64,000 nucleotides of DNA from Saprospiraceae bacterium (GCA_016712145.1 JADJRO010000001.1:186001-250000), one strand, 5' to 3'. Shown: positions 19,005 through 27,252, counted from the first letter of the stretch. The notes: generated by a model from the letters alone, not told the origin. Made by a program: numbers and translations.

Positions 19005-19037
19005 AAAAGCCTTAAAATCAGTGATTTTAAGGCTTTT
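19005..19037. terminator. Strong symmetric hairpin, probable bidirectional terminator or attenuator
   Basis: Two 16-base arms (AAAAGCCTTAAAATCA and its exact complement) are separated by one base, and T-rich tracts follow on both strands. On the plus strand no gene ends here. On the minus strand it lies 10 bases before the ATG of the CKPC thioredoxin gene, so it either ends transcription arriving from the orphan ORF at 19314-19583 or sits in the thioredoxin leader as an attenuator. Confidence 0.7.
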
Positions 19038-19313
19038 TTAACGATTGAGTCTTTTGTTCATTTAGAAAAAAATAAAATAATATCATCCTATTAGAATAAA
19101 AGCTGAAACATTAAGGTAAATAAAAAAATGGACAGCATTAGAACATTACCTTCAACAGCATATAATCTAGTGGTTTTGCCTTGTCTGAAATCACCCTAAG
19201 CGCTGGCAATTTAGCAGCCTACAATCCATTTAGCAACCATAAAGCTTAAAACAAAAAGCCTTTTTAGAAAATCTACCAGGGCCAGTAAGGTCAAGCTAAA
19301 AACAAACCATAAA
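19038..19313. other. Non-coding stretch between the hairpin and the orphan ORF
   Basis: No convincing gene was found. A 22-codon plus-strand ORF starts at 19128 but has no supporting feature. The stretch changes from AT-rich on the left to the G+C-richer composition of the orphan ORF on the right. Confidence 0.5.
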
Positions 19314-19583
19314 TCAAGCAGCTTGGCCAGCTTCAATCTGGCAACCGGCTTTGTGAAGATCTCGCAAAAACTCAATGATTTTGCGGTGCGCAAACACCAG
19401 CTCACCCGGGGTTGAGGTAGAAAGCTCGGTGTAATCCGGACTAGACAGCGCTGTGAAAAAAATCTCCTCCAACTCTGTAGCCATAATGTCCGGACTAGAA
19501 ACATCGCAAAGCCGCTCAATGAGCTGCAATGCAACATCCGGCCCGAGGTTTGCTGGTTTAAAATTCAATTGTGTGTCGAGCAT
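19314..19583 (-). CDS. Orphan acidic helical protein of unknown function, base composition unlike neighbours
   Basis: The protein has 89 residues and I do not recognise it. The sequence looks genuinely coding: hydrophobic and charged residues alternate as in amphipathic helices (the phrase 'PDVALQLIERLCDVSS', later FAHRKIIEFLRDLHKAG), with two cysteines and no low-complexity runs. The DNA is visibly richer in G+C than all neighbouring genes, which suggests recent transfer or a functional constraint. An overlapping minus-strand frame (19211-19537) is hydrophobic and basic and is taken as a shadow. A hairpin-rich leader lies just upstream. No mobile-element gene is beside it. Confidence 0.5.
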   Translation of the reverse strand: MLDTQLNFKPANLGPDVALQLIERLCDVSSPDIMATELEEIFFTALSSPDYTELSTSTPGELVFAHRKIIEFLRDLHKAGCQIEAGQAA

Positions 19584-19609
19584 AAAAACATAATTAAAAA
19601 GTTATCAAT

Positions 19610-19678
19610 ACCGGAAGTGACTGACACTTCCTGCATGAGCAAGAAATCGCCGGACCTTACGGTTTCAAGCCTTCCGGT
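19610..19678 (-). promoter_or_regulatory. Candidate structured RNA leader with mutually exclusive hairpins
   Basis: ACCGGAAG at 19610-19617 can pair with CTTCCGGT at 19671-19678 to enclose the region. The overlapping GGAAGTG at 19613-19619 can instead pair with CACTTCC at 19625-19631, giving a local 7-bp hairpin with a 5-base loop. Read on the minus strand there is also a small stem with a GUAA (GNRA-type) loop, ACC-GUAA-GGU. The element lies 27 bases upstream of the orphan ORF start on the same strand. The two pairings cannot form together, which is the pattern of an attenuator or riboswitch-like switch. No known riboswitch consensus was recognised. Confidence 0.35.
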
Positions 19679-19825
19679 GTATCATAATATTTATTTCTTG
19701 ATTATGTTCATTTAGATAGAAAGTAACAGTCGGTACATATTTACTACGTGGGAGTTGAAATGAAAAGTTAAAATTTTGTGGGATGTGGTGGTGTGTGATA
19801 TGGTAGGATTCTGAGATTTTCACTA

Positions 19826-19859
19826 AGGGTTTACCCTGATTTTTATCAGGGTAAACCCT
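19826..19859. repeat. Perfect 15-bp hairpin with TTTT loop
   Basis: AGGGTTTACCCTGAT at 19826-19840 and its exact complement at 19845-19859 flank four T. Each arm also contains the near-palindrome AGGGT-TT-ACCCT. No T-run follows, so it is not a standard terminator; it resembles a REP-like or protein-binding element. It lies 117 bases beyond the 3' end of the minus-strand lipoprotein gene. Confidence 0.6.
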
Positions 19860-19976
19860 GAATTTTGAGGTAAAAACTTGACATTGGATAAGAATTATAC
19901 TATTTGAATATTGATTTTAATATTCTCCTATCAAGCATAAAGGGACATCTGGGTTACAAGAATTTATTGAGCTAAA

Positions 19977-20435
19977 TTAAGGCTCAACATAAAATGATTC
20001 CCATTGAGTTATTCCCCATTGAAGGACTTCATCAAAAGGATAATACCTAGAAGCCGGTGGATCAAATTTCAAAGAATCGATAAGTTGATTTGAATTCAAA
20101 TCTAAATCAAATAATTTATAGGTAAGTTGATCTTTGCCAGGTTGAGCAACTATTTCACTATCTATTTGAAAAGTAATGGGAGCGGCAACTATGTTCATAT
20201 ACTGGCTAATATTTGAATTGTATTTTTTAATTCCATTTAAATAAACTTCAAAATACAAATCAGGGCCATCTAATGAATCCCAGGGTTCGCCTCCATTAGT
20301 CATTGGGAAATCATGTATTCTTACTTGCTTAAGCTTAACTTTTTTATAAGTAAGATCATCATTACATCCAGAAAAACAAATTTGAATTAAAGTTAAGCTA
20401 AATAGCACTAAGGCATGGAGCGAATTTGTGTTCAT
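19977..20435 (-). CDS. Lipoprotein of unknown function
   Basis: The protein has 152 residues. A signal peptide ends in a lipobox, CFSGC, with the lipidated cysteine at about residue 24, so it is probably membrane anchored. The mature part is beta rich and contains the phrase 'GGEPWDSLDGPDLYFEVY', a pattern seen in C2-like small beta-sandwich lipoproteins of Bacteroidota. Function is unknown. It is divergent from the crystallin-like lipoprotein, with 93 bases between starts. Confidence 0.75.
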   Translation of the reverse strand: MNTNSLHALVLFSLTLIQICFSGCNDDLTYKKVKLKQVRIHDFPMTNGGEPWDSLDGPDLYFEVYLNGIKKYNSNISQYMNIVAAPITFQIDSEIVAQPGKDQLTYKLFDLDLNSNQLIDSLKFDPPASRYYPFDEVLQWGITQWESFYVEP

Positions 20436-20528
20436 ATGAAGTGATTTATAATTAATTCAAATATATGTATTCTTTGTTAAACTGCAGTTTTTTAAACAAT
20501 ATTTTGTAACGTTTTAAATTTTCTTATT

Positions 20529-21392
20529 ATGAAAAAATTATTAGTTTTGACAACTCTATTATGGATTTTACAATTTGGCTGTAACAAGACGGAAACCATT
20601 ATGCAGAACAAAGAAAGGGATTTAACCCAAAGAACTGACACTATTACAGAGGTTTATGTATATGACGATATTACATATACTTTGTATTTTGACTCAGAAG
20701 ATGATTCTGGAGATCCCTTAAACACAGATGTTGAGGATGAATTGATTGATGCCATTGGTAGCAATGAATTTTTTACAACTTATATATATGAAAGCGGAGA
20801 TACCGTTTTTATAACAAATGTTGATGATGCATTAGAAGAAGAAGATAGCACATGGACATCTGCTGTTATGAGCCCTCCAGTTTTAGCTACATATTATGAG
20901 GATGTTAATTTTGGTGGAAGTAGTTTTAATTTAACTCCAAATTATCCGTCATTGAGGAATTATACAAACGGAAACACTTGTAATGACGAATACATGATCC
21001 CGGATTTACGTGAATTGTATGTAAGTTATCCCTCTACTACATGGGATGATAGAATATCTTCTTTTAAAATGCACCAATCTTACGATGCAAAGTACTTTTA
21101 TGACACAAACGGTTGGTCTGGTAATGGAGCGGTGATACAATTTGTATTGTTTAGAAACCCAGGAAGGTATCAATTTAACACAAGTGGGCATTATATGCAA
21201 ATTTGGGAAATGAGAACCGCATATGGTGTTAATCAACCAGATTGGACAGTATCAAATTTAAGGAAGGAAAGATGGGCTTGGTTGTGGCCTACAAATATGA
21301 ATGATTGTGTATCAGCAGTCACTGCTAGAGTATGTAAGAAGAACAATTCATGTAGTGGAGGCTGTACAATGTATTTAGATTTAATCAGATAA
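20529..21392 (+). CDS. Lipoprotein with beta/gamma-crystallin-like Ca-binding domain
   Basis: The protein has 287 residues. A signal peptide ends at FGC (Cys18), compatible with lipidation. An acidic linker (about residues 40-110) leads to a segment, ATYYEDVNFGGSSFNL (about 120-134), and then WDDRISSF (172-179). The pair matches a beta/gamma-crystallin Greek-key motif: the aromatic-x6-glycine corner followed by the Ca signature [DN][DN]xx[ST]S. Known members bind Ca and are secreted or surface proteins. The C-terminal third is aromatic and Cys rich and unassigned. It is five bases upstream of a beta-barrel gene, so the two are probably expressed together. Confidence 0.75.
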   Translation: MKKLLVLTTLLWILQFGCNKTETIMQNKERDLTQRTDTITEVYVYDDITYTLYFDSEDDSGDPLNTDVEDELIDAIGSNEFFTTYIYESGDTVFITNVDDALEEEDSTWTSAVMSPPVLATYYEDVNFGGSSFNLTPNYPSLRNYTNGNTCNDEYMIPDLRELYVSYPSTTWDDRISSFKMHQSYDAKYFYDTNGWSGNGAVIQFVLFRNPGRYQFNTSGHYMQIWEMRTAYGVNQPDWTVSNLRKERWAWLWPTNMNDCVSAVTARVCKKNNSCSGGCTMYLDLIR

Positions 21393-21397
21393 AAATT

Positions 21398-21961
21398 ATG
21401 AATAAACATCTATTAATTATATTTTTATTTTCACAATTCAGTTTATTCAGTCAAATTTCAATTTACTTGAATTTTGGAATGAATTACGGCAATTATGATA
21501 CTCGCTATAGCGGCTCATTTGCACCTTATTACAATATGTTTAGTTATAAAGGTGGAATTGATATTCGTTATAAATTTTCGGAAAATTATTTTATTAAATC
21601 AGGATTGCTTTATTCTCAAAGGGGAGGTAGTGTAGATAATCCATTTGTTGAAAGGCGAGATAAATTAATTGCTGAATTTCTTGAAATGCCTATTATAATT
21701 AATAGAGTTTATAAAGATAGATATTCATTTGGAATAGGATTAGTTGTTTCGCATCTTGGCCATCCAGTGGTCCACAGGATTGAGGAACGAAAGTATGATA
21801 TTGATTTTACGACGACAATTGGATTTAAATTCTATAATAGATTTAGCCTAGATGCCTCCTATTTGTTTGGCGGTTTGTTGTCGTATTTTAATAAAAATGA
21901 TGCTTATCTGTATTCAGTTGGAAATCTGTCCTTATCATATAGATTATTTCAATTTAAGTAA
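21398..21961 (+). CDS. Small outer-membrane beta-barrel protein (porin-like, PorT-type)
   Basis: The protein has 187 residues. A signal peptide (residues 1-19, ending SLFSQ) precedes alternating beta strands (the phrases 'IYLNFGMNYGNYD', 'YFIKSGLLYSQRGG' and 'RFSLDASYLFGGLL') and a last strand ending in F-x-F-K, all features of an 8-stranded outer-membrane barrel. No enzymatic motif was seen. It follows the crystallin-like lipoprotein by five bases and is followed by a hairpin-T-run terminator, so the two genes form a complete short operon. The last eight coding bases overlap a minus-strand mini-gene. Confidence 0.75.
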   Translation: MNKHLLIIFLFSQFSLFSQISIYLNFGMNYGNYDTRYSGSFAPYYNMFSYKGGIDIRYKFSENYFIKSGLLYSQRGGSVDNPFVERRDKLIAEFLEMPIIINRVYKDRYSFGIGLVVSHLGHPVVHRIEERKYDIDFTTTIGFKFYNRFSLDASYLFGGLLSYFNKNDAYLYSVGNLSLSYRLFQFK

Positions 21962-22253
21962 TTCCACAAATGTGTTCATAGAAGCAAGTGAGTCTATTTA
22001 CTACTAATGGCTCACTTGTTTTTTTTAGAAAATGAATACATCCAAAATCTTCCATAACATACACTTTGCTTTTGGTGAAAAACAAAGACTCCTGTTCGAT
22101 GTGAATAATTTGCGCAAAAGGCATGTCACCGGATGTAAGATGGTTAGCGTAAACCAATGCACAAGTTCCATATTTATGAACTGCAGAAAAGGGACAGTAA
22201 TGATTACAATTCTTACACCTACCCATTAATCCAGAACAATCTTTGTGATCCAT
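21954..22253 (-). CDS. Cys-rich small protein, probable zinc-binding, unknown function
   Basis: The protein has 99 residues. The N-terminal half carries a cysteine pattern (the phrase 'DCSGLMGRCKNCNHYCPF', then YGTCALV) and ends its core with FTKSKVYVMEDFGCIHF. The order CxxC, then GxC, then a threonine/aspartate strand with GC-x-x-F, matches small zinc-knuckle proteins often found near phage or accessory genes; this is a pattern match, not an identified family. The last 23 residues look unstructured and are encoded through the terminator of the opposite operon, so the real end may differ. Its start overlaps the next Cys-rich mini-gene by 35 bases. Confidence 0.5.
   Translation of the reverse strand: MDHKDCSGLMGRCKNCNHYCPFSAVHKYGTCALVYANHLTSGDMPFAQIIHIEQESLFFTKSKVYVMEDFGCIHFLKKTSEPLVVNRLTCFYEHICGIT
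21985..22026 (+). terminator. Rho-independent terminator after the beta-barrel gene
   Basis: CAAGTGAG (21985-21992) pairs with CTCACTTG (22011-22018), followed by eight T. The 18-base loop is long, but position and T-run fit the end of the crystallin/barrel operon. It lies inside the minus-strand Cys-rich mini-gene. Confidence 0.75.
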
Positions 22254-22419
22254 TTTTACTTACATTAATAGTTAAAATATGACGCTGCCGGCAACGATTG
22301 CAACGACGTTGCATTCTTATCATCCGGCCACGGCCTTCTGATAGGTTTTCAATTTTCCAGATATGGTCAAAAAGACATTTCCATTTTGAACTGGTACAGA
22401 TTTGATTTTGCTTGTTCAC
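22219..22419 (-). CDS. Mini-protein with two CxxC-type pairs, probable zinc-binding
   Basis: The protein has 66 residues. It contains WKCLFDHIWKIENL followed by RMQRRCNRCRQRHILTI. A Cys and His pair followed about 25 residues later by CxxC is the layout of small DUF1660-like zinc proteins of phage and accessory regions (C-x-FxHxW then CxRC). It overlaps the start of the downstream Cys-rich gene on the same strand, so the two would be translated as a pair. Function is unknown; the call rests on the metal-ligand pattern and arrangement only. Confidence 0.45.
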   Translation of the reverse strand: MNKQNQICTSSKWKCLFDHIWKIENLSEGRGRMIRMQRRCNRCRQRHILTINVSKNGSQRLFWING

Positions 22420-22690
22420 TTAAATGATTAAAAGCATTGCGCATGCTTGATGTTCAAGGATGTATTTTAATTACAAAAAACACATAGATAATATTTTGTA
22501 AATATGAGATTATACATTTATAAATTACAAAAATATTTGTATTAGCGAATAATAATATTTTGATTAGCCCTTTAATGCAAATATATATTGTAATTGAATG
22601 CAAACAACTTGGTGGCTATAGCTATAATATTTGAACTTTATAAAAGCGCAAATTCTTGGTTTTATTCGTTACCTTCATGAGCTATTTATT

Positions 22691-24916
22691 ATGAGAAAAA
22701 TATACTGTATTCTATTCACCCTGATTCTTTTTTCAAAAGAATCCTTCTCCCAGATTTTTGAGCCTAAACAGGTTCCATTTGAATCTATGGATGGCAAGGT
22801 CTTAGACTTTGCTCATGTGGGAGGAATTGATAATGTACAAGTTAATGAATTTGATTTGGACATGGATGGGACCAAGGATCTTATTCTGTTTGATCGTGCT
22901 GGAGATATCCTTTTGCCTTTCAGATTTGATCTGCAATCTGGAACCTATCAATACAGTCCGAAATTCAAGCGTATGTTTCCAAAAATGAAAGATTGGCTAA
23001 TTACCCGGGATTATAACCTGGATGGAACGATGGATCTTTTTGGGAGTTGTTTTAATACAGAAGGAATACCGGGCATCGAAGTTTACAAAGCAATTAACGA
23101 TCAAGGTCAATATCGCTTTGATAAATTTGACATGAAGAAACAATTTAAAGCACTTTATTTTCCGATCGGGAATAGCAATGTACAAATACCGGTAGATTAT
23201 TCTGACCTTCCTGCTTTTGATGATGTAGATGGAGATGGGGATTTGGATATTGTGTTGTATGAACCGGGTAATAACAAAGTGACCTGGTTTCAAAATGTCG
23301 TAAAAGAACGTGGATTTTCAATGGATACGCTGGCCTACGTTTATTCTGATAATTGTTACGGTCGCTTTGTTGAAAGTGGATTTACTTCTGAAATTAAATT
23401 GAGTGGCTCTTCGGATACTTGTGCCAGTTTATTTGCTCCGGTTATTACTTCACGGCATGCGGGATCTACTATTTTGAGTCTTGATTTAAATGGAGATGCA
23501 TTGCGGGATGTGTTGATTGGGGATCTTACCAATACTGGAGTAATAGCTTTGTACAATGGAGGAAATAAGAATCAAGCCTGGCTGACACAACACCTAACGC
23601 ACTGGCCTGCTAAACAAGATTCTGTGAATATGGCAATTTTTTTAGGAGCATTTGACGTGGATGTAAACCATGATGGATTAAGAGATGTGTTGATTGCACC
23701 AAACCAACGTGGAATTTCAGATAATGTAACTAATTTGTGGTATTATAAAAATACGGGTACAAGCAATCAACCAATCTTTCAATTACAAACAAAGGATTTA
23801 TTTGGCGAACAAATGGTAGATGTTGGTTCAGGATCCGATCCTTGTTTTGTTGATTACAATCAGGATGGTTTGATGGATCTTGTGATTGGATCGGAAGGGA
23901 TTTTTGTGCGTGGGACAAATTTAAGAGATGCTCGTTTGTTTTTATTTGAGAACATTGGAACACAAAACAATCCAAAATTTAAACTGGTTGATTCAAATTA
24001 TCTGGAATTTAACCAATTTTCATTGAATGCAGATGCACATCATAGTTTTACGCCTTCCTTTGGTGATTTGGATGGTGATGGCGATTTAGATTTGTTGGTT
24101 GGTGAAAATCAAGGTCAGTTTTTTTATTGTGAAAATACTGCAGGACCTAAAACAAAATTTAAATTTAAAAAACCGATTTACCCATACAAAGACTTAAGTG
24201 TTAAAAGTAATAGTTCACCATTCTTAGTAGATCTAAATCGAGATGGCTTGATTGATATTGTCAGTGGTACCAAAGTAAATACCAACAATGCAAACAATCA
24301 GGCTTGTGGAAGTTTCTACTATTTTCAAAATCAAGGAATTTTAAATGCTCCGGTCTTTGATCCGGATTATTATAAATCACCCAATACCAATTGTCTTGGA
24401 AAAATTATTGTCAATTCAATTTCTTCCAAATCCTATACTTGTCCTGAAATTATTGACTTCAATGGAAACTATCGTTTATTCAGTGGAAATATTTATGGTG
24501 AATTAAAAATGATTGGAGGTATTGATGGCAATCTGGATGGCACGTTTAGTATGTTAAACCCACATTATGGTCAAATACTGGAAGGAGAACGTTTGACTGT
24601 AAGTTTGGCAGATATTGATAACGATGGAATCCTGGATATAGCCACTGGAAATTCACGAGGAGGCATTGCAATTTATGGGAGCAATCTAAAAACCGATGGA
24701 ACCGTTTCAACCCATGTTCTTTCAAAGGATGAAATCATATTAAGTCCAAATCCATCTCATGGCCTTTTGGAGTTAACTTCCACAGATGGGATTCATGGAA
24801 GTATGGAATTAGTTGACATGCAGGGCAAACAGGTATTTAATACAAAATTGAATTTCGATCGTGAAATTCGCTTTAATTTCGAAGAACTTGAAAATGGAAT
24901 TTATTTGGTCAACTAA
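22691..24916 (+). CDS. FG-GAP/VCBS repeat secreted protein whose T9SS sorting domain is cut by a frameshift
   Basis: The protein has 741 residues from Met at 22691, where a signal peptide starts (MRKIYCILFTLILF); an upstream in-frame TTG is unlikely. At least eight FG-GAP/VCBS repeats carry Ca loops such as DVDGDGDLD, DYNQDGLMD and DIDNDGILD, which suggests a surface beta-propeller. A T9SS type A domain begins at LSPNPSHGLLEL but ends early at GIYLVN. In the +1 frame from base 24910 the DNA continues as LVQLINGNKLTCYKWIKI and stops at 24960, a normal sorting-domain end. One base therefore seems to be missing between 24909 and 24910. As written, the protein lacks the last strand needed for T9SS recognition. 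Confidence 0.85.
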   Translation: MRKIYCILFTLILFSKESFSQIFEPKQVPFESMDGKVLDFAHVGGIDNVQVNEFDLDMDGTKDLILFDRAGDILLPFRFDLQSGTYQYSPKFKRMFPKMKDWLITRDYNLDGTMDLFGSCFNTEGIPGIEVYKAINDQGQYRFDKFDMKKQFKALYFPIGNSNVQIPVDYSDLPAFDDVDGDGDLDIVLYEPGNNKVTWFQNVVKERGFSMDTLAYVYSDNCYGRFVESGFTSEIKLSGSSDTCASLFAPVITSRHAGSTILSLDLNGDALRDVLIGDLTNTGVIALYNGGNKNQAWLTQHLTHWPAKQDSVNMAIFLGAFDVDVNHDGLRDVLIAPNQRGISDNVTNLWYYKNTGTSNQPIFQLQTKDLFGEQMVDVGSGSDPCFVDYNQDGLMDLVIGSEGIFVRGTNLRDARLFLFENIGTQNNPKFKLVDSNYLEFNQFSLNADAHHSFTPSFGDLDGDGDLDLLVGENQGQFFYCENTAGPKTKFKFKKPIYPYKDLSVKSNSSPFLVDLNRDGLIDIVSGTKVNTNNANNQACGSFYYFQNQGILNAPVFDPDYYKSPNTNCLGKIIVNSISSKSYTCPEIIDFNGNYRLFSGNIYGELKMIGGIDGNLDGTFSMLNPHYGQILEGERLTVSLADIDNDGILDIATGNSRGGIAIYGSNLKTDGTVSTHVLSKDEIILSPNPSHGLLELTSTDGIHGSMELVDMQGKQVFNTKLNFDREIRFNFEELENGIYLVN

Positions 24917-24963
24917 TAAATGGTAACAAATTAACTTGTTACAAATGGATTAAAATTTAAATT

Positions 24964-26589
24964 ATGAATCTGAAAATTTCGCTTCTGTTTACATGTTTCT
25001 GTGGCCTAATGCATGCTCAGAGTTTGTTGAAAATTACGGCTGATTCAAGCAGTCCCATTCAATTCTTAGAAATTGCAAGCAGCAGTTCATTTGGTAGTTT
25101 AGGATCCGTACCAGCGTCTAAAATTTATGCAGTTAATGTTTTGAATACCCAGAAAAATTTAACGGAGGCCCTAATACTAAATTTTCAAAATGCAGGAGAT
25201 CTTAAATCAGGACATCTCATTGGACAAAAATCAGGAAGCATTCAGATAAAGAAAATTGTAGCAACAGGTGCGGATGAAGTTTTTTTTATTGGAAATTATT
25301 TGGTTACAGGAGGTGGAAATTATCTGATTATAGGTTTGTTTAATTTTAAAATAAACGCATTGAAGTATGTGAAAATAATTTCAGACTTAATTGAACCAAG
25401 CCGAACATTAAATCCAGTAGATGTAATCAATATCAGAGGGATATACTATTTGTTGGTCGAGACTGAATTAAATTATCTTGGAGCACAAAACAATAAAATC
25501 GTTTTAATGGCTTTTGATGGGTCGCAAATTATTTGGTCCCGAATTTACAACAGCCTGGCACCCATACACGCTGAATCTCCTGCTTCCTTAGCTTTGGGTC
25601 CCAATGACGATTTGTTGATATCCGGAACCATCAGACCGGTAGGGGATAATTTTTTTCGAATGATGTTGGCCGAAGTCTCTACAGAAGGAGAACCGGTAGC
25701 ATTAAAAATGGTAGAACTCTTTAGTGCGGATGGGTTATATAACCATCGTTTTGGATTTACATCTATCGAACCAAAAGGTGCCAATATATTTATGTTTTCG
25801 CAATCCGTTGTAGGTCGTTCTGAACCAGGGCCAGTATTGATTTCTTGGTTTGATGCTGCATTGACGCTTAGAACCTGGAGAAATTATACCGCACCAATCC
25901 GAGTAGAAGCAATTAATACTGATGGATTTTATTTTTATATCGGAGGTCAGGCGCCAGTTGAAAATGGCTTTCAGGGGTATACATTAATGAAAATCAATTC
26001 TACCAATGCGATCATCGAGAAATATAAATATTTTAAAGAGAGTTTACAAAACTCAAGCATTGCAACCTCGTCTTCAATTAATTACGATCGTGGAAATGAC
26101 AAAACATGGTCTTTGATAAAACCCAATGGCAGCATGGAAAATTATTTGGTTTTATTGGAGAATAGTGGTTTGATGGATCATGATTGCAGTGAAGACCTTA
26201 GCTATACTGTTGCTAAGGACCCAATCAAGATAACAGATATTGTTTTTAATTCAAAAGCATTGGACTTGCAATTAGCAGATCTTGATTGCAGTTTAAATGA
26301 TTTGGAATTAAACCAACAGGATAAATGTCGTGTAACAAGTATTTCAAACAATGCGATTGAATTGGCCAATGTTTACCCAAATCCTTCAAGCGGACTTATT
26401 CGCATAACGTCAAAAGACAAAATGGAATTAATTCAATTGCTGGATCTAAATGGAATTATTTTATCAGATTTTAAGTCCGGGAAAAATCAGGAAAATTTAG
26501 ACCTGTACCTGAATTCCGGAATCTATTATTTAAAAATAATTCTTGAGGGTAATAAATCTTTTATCAGTAAATTAGTGATCGTAAATTAA
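24964..26589 (+). CDS. T9SS-secreted protein of unknown function
   Basis: The protein has 541 residues. A signal peptide (residues 1-18, ending LMHAQ) leads to a long beta-rich region that reads like a propeller of short strands, with no catalytic motif I recognise. A complete T9SS type A sorting domain closes it, from NVYPNPSSGLIRI to SKLVIVN. It lies just after the FG-GAP gene; if that gene's frameshift is repaired, the two are four bases apart and probably one operon. Its stop shares the palindrome TTAA with the stop of convergent yggS. Confidence 0.8.
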   Translation: MNLKISLLFTCFCGLMHAQSLLKITADSSSPIQFLEIASSSSFGSLGSVPASKIYAVNVLNTQKNLTEALILNFQNAGDLKSGHLIGQKSGSIQIKKIVATGADEVFFIGNYLVTGGGNYLIIGLFNFKINALKYVKIISDLIEPSRTLNPVDVINIRGIYYLLVETELNYLGAQNNKIVLMAFDGSQIIWSRIYNSLAPIHAESPASLALGPNDDLLISGTIRPVGDNFFRMMLAEVSTEGEPVALKMVELFSADGLYNHRFGFTSIEPKGANIFMFSQSVVGRSEPGPVLISWFDAALTLRTWRNYTAPIRVEAINTDGFYFYIGGQAPVENGFQGYTLMKINSTNAIIEKYKYFKESLQNSSIATSSSINYDRGNDKTWSLIKPNGSMENYLVLLENSGLMDHDCSEDLSYTVAKDPIKITDIVFNSKALDLQLADLDCSLNDLELNQQDKCRVTSISNNAIELANVYPNPSSGLIRITSKDKMELIQLLDLNGIILSDFKSGKNQENLDLYLNSGIYYLKIILEGNKSFISKLVIVN

Positions 26590-27239
26590 TTAAATAATTT
26601 ACTGCCAATTCGTACCATAGTGGAACCCTCTTCCAATGCGATTTTGTAATCTGAAGACATCCCCATGGAGAGTTCTTTGAATGCGGTATATTCAGGATGC
26701 AATTTCTTTATTGATTCAAAATACAGTTTGAGTTTTCTGAACTCACTTTGAATTTGATGGGAGTTTTCTGTAAAGCTTGCCATTCCCATCAATCCTGAAA
26801 TTTGTATTCCAGATAAATTTATCCACGGATCAGTGCTTAAAGAGGCCAGGAGGTTCGTGTATTCAAAACCTTGTTTTTCGGATTCAGTTCCAATTTTAAT
26901 TTCAAGTAAAATGGGAATCACCCGATTGTATTGGATAGCAGCTTTGTGAATCGTTTCTGCTAATTCAAAAGAATCAACGGAATGAATCATGCTGATCCAT
27001 TCAACTATTTTTTTTACTTTATTCTTTTGGAGACTTCCAATTAAATGCCATTCAATATCCGATGGCAATTCTGTTTTACGTGCTAATAACATTTGTACCC
27101 TGTTTTCTGCAAAGATTCTTTGACCAGCTTCATATAAACTAAGAATTGCCTCGGTACTCTGATTTTTGCTTACAGCAATTAATTGTGCATGGTATGGCTT
27201 AAGTGTTTCTAAAATCTGATTATAGTTGGTTAGATCCAT
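26586..27239 (-). CDS. yggS: YggS/PLPBP-family pyridoxal-phosphate homeostasis protein
   Basis: The protein has 217 residues, the usual length. Motifs in order: the PLP lysine in IAVSKNQ (Lys25), FAENRVQ, EWHLIGSLQKNK, then LSMGMSSDYKIALEEGSTMVRIGS, which binds the phosphate. The family has no known catalytic turnover; it carries PLP and keeps vitamin B6 and amino-acid pools balanced. It is the last gene of a minus-strand group with pabC and pabB (13 bases from pabC), which is notable because PabC is itself a PLP enzyme. Confidence 0.92.
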   Translation of the reverse strand: MDLTNYNQILETLKPYHAQLIAVSKNQSTEAILSLYEAGQRIFAENRVQMLLARKTELPSDIEWHLIGSLQKNKVKKIVEWISMIHSVDSFELAETIHKAAIQYNRVIPILLEIKIGTESEKQGFEYTNLLASLSTDPWINLSGIQISGLMGMASFTENSHQIQSEFRKLKLYFESIKKLHPEYTAFKELSMGMSSDYKIALEEGSTMVRIGSKLFN

Positions 27240-27252
27240 GGTTTATTGAGAC

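Larger units (their letters stand above)
19584..19976. other. Gene-free stretch of about 390 bases with two structured elements
   Basis: No gene was recognised. It holds a leader-like region with alternative inverted repeats (19610-19678) and a separate 15-bp hairpin (19826-19859). The rest, from about 19860 to 19976, is AT-rich sequence in which I see nothing further. Confidence 0.6.

Noticed and set aside
19211..19537. Minus-strand ORF overlapping the orphan gene in another frame
   Set aside because: Hydrophobic, Arg/Trp-rich composition typical of a shadow frame; the 89-residue frame at 19314 has better protein character.
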